Source: Ceratothoa steindachneri
Taxonomy: Eukaryota > Arthropoda > Malacostraca > Isopoda > Cymothoidae
Direction of reading: 5' to 3'
Length of the DNA: 64,000 nt
NCBI GenBank assembly: GCA_963969495.1
Contig: OZ018321.1
Span: forward strand, 121,237,129 to 121,301,128
Shown: piece after piece, positions 61,301 to 64,000 of the stretch
How the letters are laid out: every line of letters starts with the position of its first letter
Numbering within the stretch: position 1 is the stretch's first letter
Made by a program: the position numbers and the translations under genes
Notes under the pieces: model-generated
Database searches by the model: none
The model's input: only the letters and a program-made list of their open reading frames with translations
What the model was told of the DNA's origin: nothing

Positions 61301-62470
61301 AGTTTGTTGTGTGCCGAACCCTGATCAACTTGGAACAAGTTGATTTATGCTATTTTTTTGTGTGTACGAACCATTATACCCCGGGAAAAAGTTGATTTAA
61401 GTTATTTTGTTGTGTGTACGAACCTTGATCAACAGGGTACAAGTTGGTTGAGTTATTTTGTTTTGTGTACCAACCATGATCAACTTGGAACAAGTTGATT
61501 TGAGTTTTTTTGTTGTGTGTACGAACTCTGATCAACTTGGAACAAGTTTATTTTTGTTATTTTGTTGTGGGTATGAACCCTGATCAACTTCGAGCAACTT
61601 GATTTTGGTTATTTTTTTGTGTCTATGAACCCTGATCAACCTGGAACAAGTTCATTCAATGTATTTTGTTGTGTGTACGAACCATTATAACCCCTGGAAA
61701 AAGTAGATTCGAGTTGTTTCGTTGTGTGTACAAACTTTGATCAACTTGGAACAAGTTGATTTGAGGTTTTTTGTTGTGTGTATGAACCCTGATCAACTTA
61801 GAGCAAGTTGATTTTTTTATTTTGTTGTGTCTCCGAACCCTGATTAACCTGAAACAAGTTGGTTTGAGTTATTTTTTGTGTGTACGAACCATTGTACCCC
61901 TGGAACAAGTTGATTTGAGTTATTTTGTTGTGTGTATGAACTTTGATCAAGTTGGAACAAGTTGATTTGAGTTAATTTGTGTTGTTTACAAATGTCTGAT
62001 CAACTTTGAACAAGTTCATTTGAGTTACTATGTTGTGTGTACGATCCCTGATCAACTCGGAACAAGTTGATTTGATTTATTTTGTTGTATGTACGAACCA
62101 TGATACCCCTGAAACAAGTTGATTTGAGTTATTTTGTTGTTTGTACGAACCTTAATCAACTTAGAACAAGTTAATTTGAGTTATTTTGTTGTGTTTTCGA
62201 CCTTGGATAAAATTGGAACAAGTCCATTTGAGTTAGTTTGTTGTGTCTCCGAACTCTGATCAACTTGGAGCAAATTGATTTGTGTTAGTTTGTCGTGTGT
62301 ACGAACCTTGATCAACTTGGAACAAGTTGATTTGTGTTATTTTGTTGTGTGCAAGAACTTATCAACTTTGAATAAGGTTATTTGAGTTATTTTTTTTGTG
62401 TGTACGAAACCTCATCAACTTGGAACAAGTTAATTTGAGTTATTTTGTTGTGTATTTGAACGCGGATACA
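49354..62470. repeat. Large satellite array, ~52-bp hairpin unit, about 250 copies
   Basis: The unit is close to GATTTGAGTTATTTTGTTGT + GTGTACGAACCCTGATCAAC + TTGGAACAAGTT, 52 bases. The second half holds an inverted repeat ATCAACTTG-GAA-CAAGTTGAT (9-bp arms, 3-base loop). Variant units replace TGATCAACTTGG with ATTATACCCCTGG or end in CAAGTTCAT. Units diverge individually, but long blocks match one another: the segments after the TCTCCGAACCCTGATCAACC anchor at about 51163, 55015 and 58122 are nearly identical over hundreds of bases, and a fourth anchor lies at about 61804. This gives higher-order blocks of about 3.85, 3.1 and 3.7 kb that differ by whole-unit deletions, as expected from unequal exchange. 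Another deletion shows at about 59940 relative to 52660-52990. The right edge decays over 62470-62690. Open frames here arise because the unit has few stops; I call no genes. Confidence 0.97.
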
Positions 62471-63410
62471 CTTTAAACTCTTGAGTCTCTGTGCTTTAGA
62501 TAAGAATTTGAAATTATTTGGATTGTTGACCTCTTATAAGTCGATTTATAATGCCCATTTGATGTGTGCTCTGCTATTTATATAAACTTAGTTAATGTTG
62601 GTGATTTTTGCTGTAGGTGCGAACTTGGATCATATTTAAACTTTTGAGTTCTGGTGCTATCGATACGAACCTTCAGAAAGTTCGCACTTTTCAGTGTTTG
62701 TTATGTTAATACAAATTTAACCTGTATGGCTCAGGATGTTTCTGACTGTGAAAAATTTGATCGTTTCCTTTGTGATAATTCTAGTAATTTGCCAAGTTTT
62801 TCCTTCATCGCTTCCCATTTTCTTGTCACGTCCTGAAACGCCAGCTTTGGTAGCACCTGCACTTTCCCAGTAGAAGAATTTATTTTAAAATGGTTCGTTC
62901 AAGAAAGTGATAAGGTTTCGTGAGGTGAAAATGAGAGACCGGTTTTAGGAGGATAGGGGGGGGGGGCAATCTGGAAAGAGTAATCTCCCTTTTACACTTA
63001 CTGGCCTTGAGTACCAAGATAGTTTCCCTACAACCCTCTTTATGATAGCACAGTTTCGAAAAATTCGAAAATTAACACTGACCTGGATTCCTGTTTTTCC
63101 TTATAATTTCATATTTTATTACACAGACTAATTTAAACATTTCTATCCAGATTATAAATATTTTTAACAATATCTTACCTCTCCCACAGCTGCTCTACCC
63201 ATGGGATAGGGATGTCTGGGCAGATTATTATACCTAGTACTTGGAGGTGGGGTAAGCCGTTCAGACCAGAGTGCGTCAAGAGAATATGGTGCTCTCTCTC
63301 GGGTCCTCTTTTGCACATCTGAATTTCTCACTTTCTTTTCTAATATTTCGACGTTTTTCCTACGCCTCTTTAAGGAGTGGATGGAAGAGTAGGATCAATG
63401 CCACTGCTAC
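62471..63410. other. Decayed satellite edge and spacer
   Basis: The first ~220 bases keep traces of the satellite (GTGCGAACTTGGATCA near 62617, ACGAACCTTCAG near 62666), showing a gradual edge. The rest, including a G9 run at about 62959, has no recognised gene. Confidence 0.5.
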
Positions 63411-64000
63411 AACGGAAACAGGGAGGAAAGGCATGGCCTCCTCTGTGAAACCCCTCGGCCCACGGAAACAGGGAGGAAAAGCATGACCTCCTCTGTGAAA
63501 TCCCTCGGCCCACAGAAAAAGGGAGGAAAGGCATGACCTCCTCTGTGAAACCCCTCGACCCACGGAAACAGGGAGGAAAGGCATGACCTCCTCTGTAAAA
63601 ACCCTTGGCCCATGGAAACAGGGAGGAAAAGCATGACCTCCTCTGTGAAATCCCTTGGCCCACAGAAACAGGGAGAAAAGGCATGACCTCCTCTGTGAAA
63701 CCCCTCAGGGCACGGAAACAGGAAGAAAAGGCATAGCCTCCTCTGTGAAACCCCTCGGTCCACGGAAACAGGGAGGAAAGGCATGACCTCCTTTGTGAAA
63801 TCCCCTCGGCCCACAGAAACAGAGAGGAAAGGCATGACCTCCTCTGTGAAACCCCTCGGCCCACAGAAACAGGGAGGAAAAGCATGACCTCCTCTGTAAA
63901 ACTCCTCGGCCCACGGAAACAGGGAGAAAAGGCATGACCTCCTCTGTGAAACCGTCGGCCCACGGAAACGGGAAGCAAAGGCATGGCCTCCTCTGTGAAA
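63411..64000. repeat. 50-bp minisatellite, 12 units, runs off the window
   Basis: Units start CACGGAAACAGGGAGGAAAG and continue GCATGACCTCCTCTGTGAAA CCCCTCGGCC. Starts are at 63411, 63461, 63511, 63561, 63611, 63661, 63711, 63761, 63812, 63862, 63912 and 63960 (the last partial). Unit length is 50 except one unit of 51 and one of 48. On the minus strand all three frames are largely open, so a 204-codon frame appears (63370-63984), cycling through VSQRRSCLSSLF, EGFHRGGHAFPPCF and FTEEVMPFLPVSV. The change of frame at each unit and the length-altering indels argue against selection for a protein. Confidence 0.97.

Noticed and set aside
49354..62470. Many 60-79-codon frames such as those reading VILLCVRTLINLEQV or HNKITQINLFKVDQ
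   Set aside because: They are direct translations of the 52-bp satellite unit, repeated in every block and frame; no start, promoter or frame protection.
49354..62470. CRISPR-like regular repeat
   Set aside because: There are no unique spacers; the whole unit repeats and the window is eukaryotic, so this is satellite DNA.
63370..63984. 204-codon minus-strand open frame
   Set aside because: It is produced by the 50-bp minisatellite, which has no stops in any minus frame. Indels of one and two bases between units shift the phase, so no single protein is maintained.

Overview
The window looks like AT-rich, repeat-dominated intergenic DNA from an arthropod nuclear genome. Pointers are several Tc1/mariner-superfamily transposase remnants, CR1-like and jockey-like LINE remnants, a Penelope-like element, a piggyBac remnant, tRNA-headed SINE-like copies, long (TA)n tracts, and a TTAGG-type repeat (the usual arthropod telomere motif) at 2.5 kb. 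A crustacean or another arthropod with a large genome would fit, but that is inference. I found no intact host protein gene, no rRNA gene and no convincing functional tRNA gene.

Layout. 0-3.6 kb: unannotated AT-rich DNA with a perfect TTAGG/CCTAA hairpin and weak coding-like stretches. 3.6-4.75 kb: Tc1-like remnant (minus). 5.25-6.4 kb: piggyBac remnant (minus). 7-9.2 kb: GC-richer block with a 24-bp minisatellite. 12.2-14.0 kb: 5'-truncated CR1-like LINE (minus). 15.7-15.9 kb: tRNA-derived SINE (minus). 16.8-17.65 kb: second Tc1-like copy (minus). 18.9-19.75 and 23.2-24.0 kb: two remnants of one RNase H-bearing LINE family (minus). 20.0-22.4 kb: a three-exon orphan gene with intact splice sites but broken by stops and frameshifts. 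25.9-26.4 kb: degenerate TACTTG/GGTAT-type tandem repeats. 30.0-31.2 kb: mosaic Penelope-like reverse transcriptase (minus). 31.3-32.6 kb: DD41D mariner-type element (plus), open except for two stops. 33.2-35.3 kb: second copy of the CR1-like LINE (plus), flanked by inverted arms and a 47-bp foldback. 39.3-40.2 and 42.2-43.5 kb: two copies of one DD34D mariner (minus), the second with both terminal inverted repeats. 43.5 kb: C-terminal fragment of the same orphan family as at 20-22 kb. 47.7-48.1 kb: 3' end of a different LINE with duplicated hairpins and a (TTATG)n tail. 49.35-62.47 kb: about 13 kb of ~52-bp satellite whose unit contains a 9-bp hairpin and which is organised into 3.1-3.9 kb higher-order blocks. 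63.4-64.0 kb: 50-bp minisatellite running off the window end.

Nothing here works as an operon or pathway. The window is a graveyard of mobile elements ending in a satellite array. Best candidates for something undescribed are the hairpin satellite with its higher-order structure, the multi-copy orphan family with CxxC motifs (20-22 kb and 43.5 kb), the mosaic Penelope-like copy, and the doubled 3' hairpin of the LINE at 47.9-48.1 kb. Identities rest on motifs I recognise by eye; no database search was possible.
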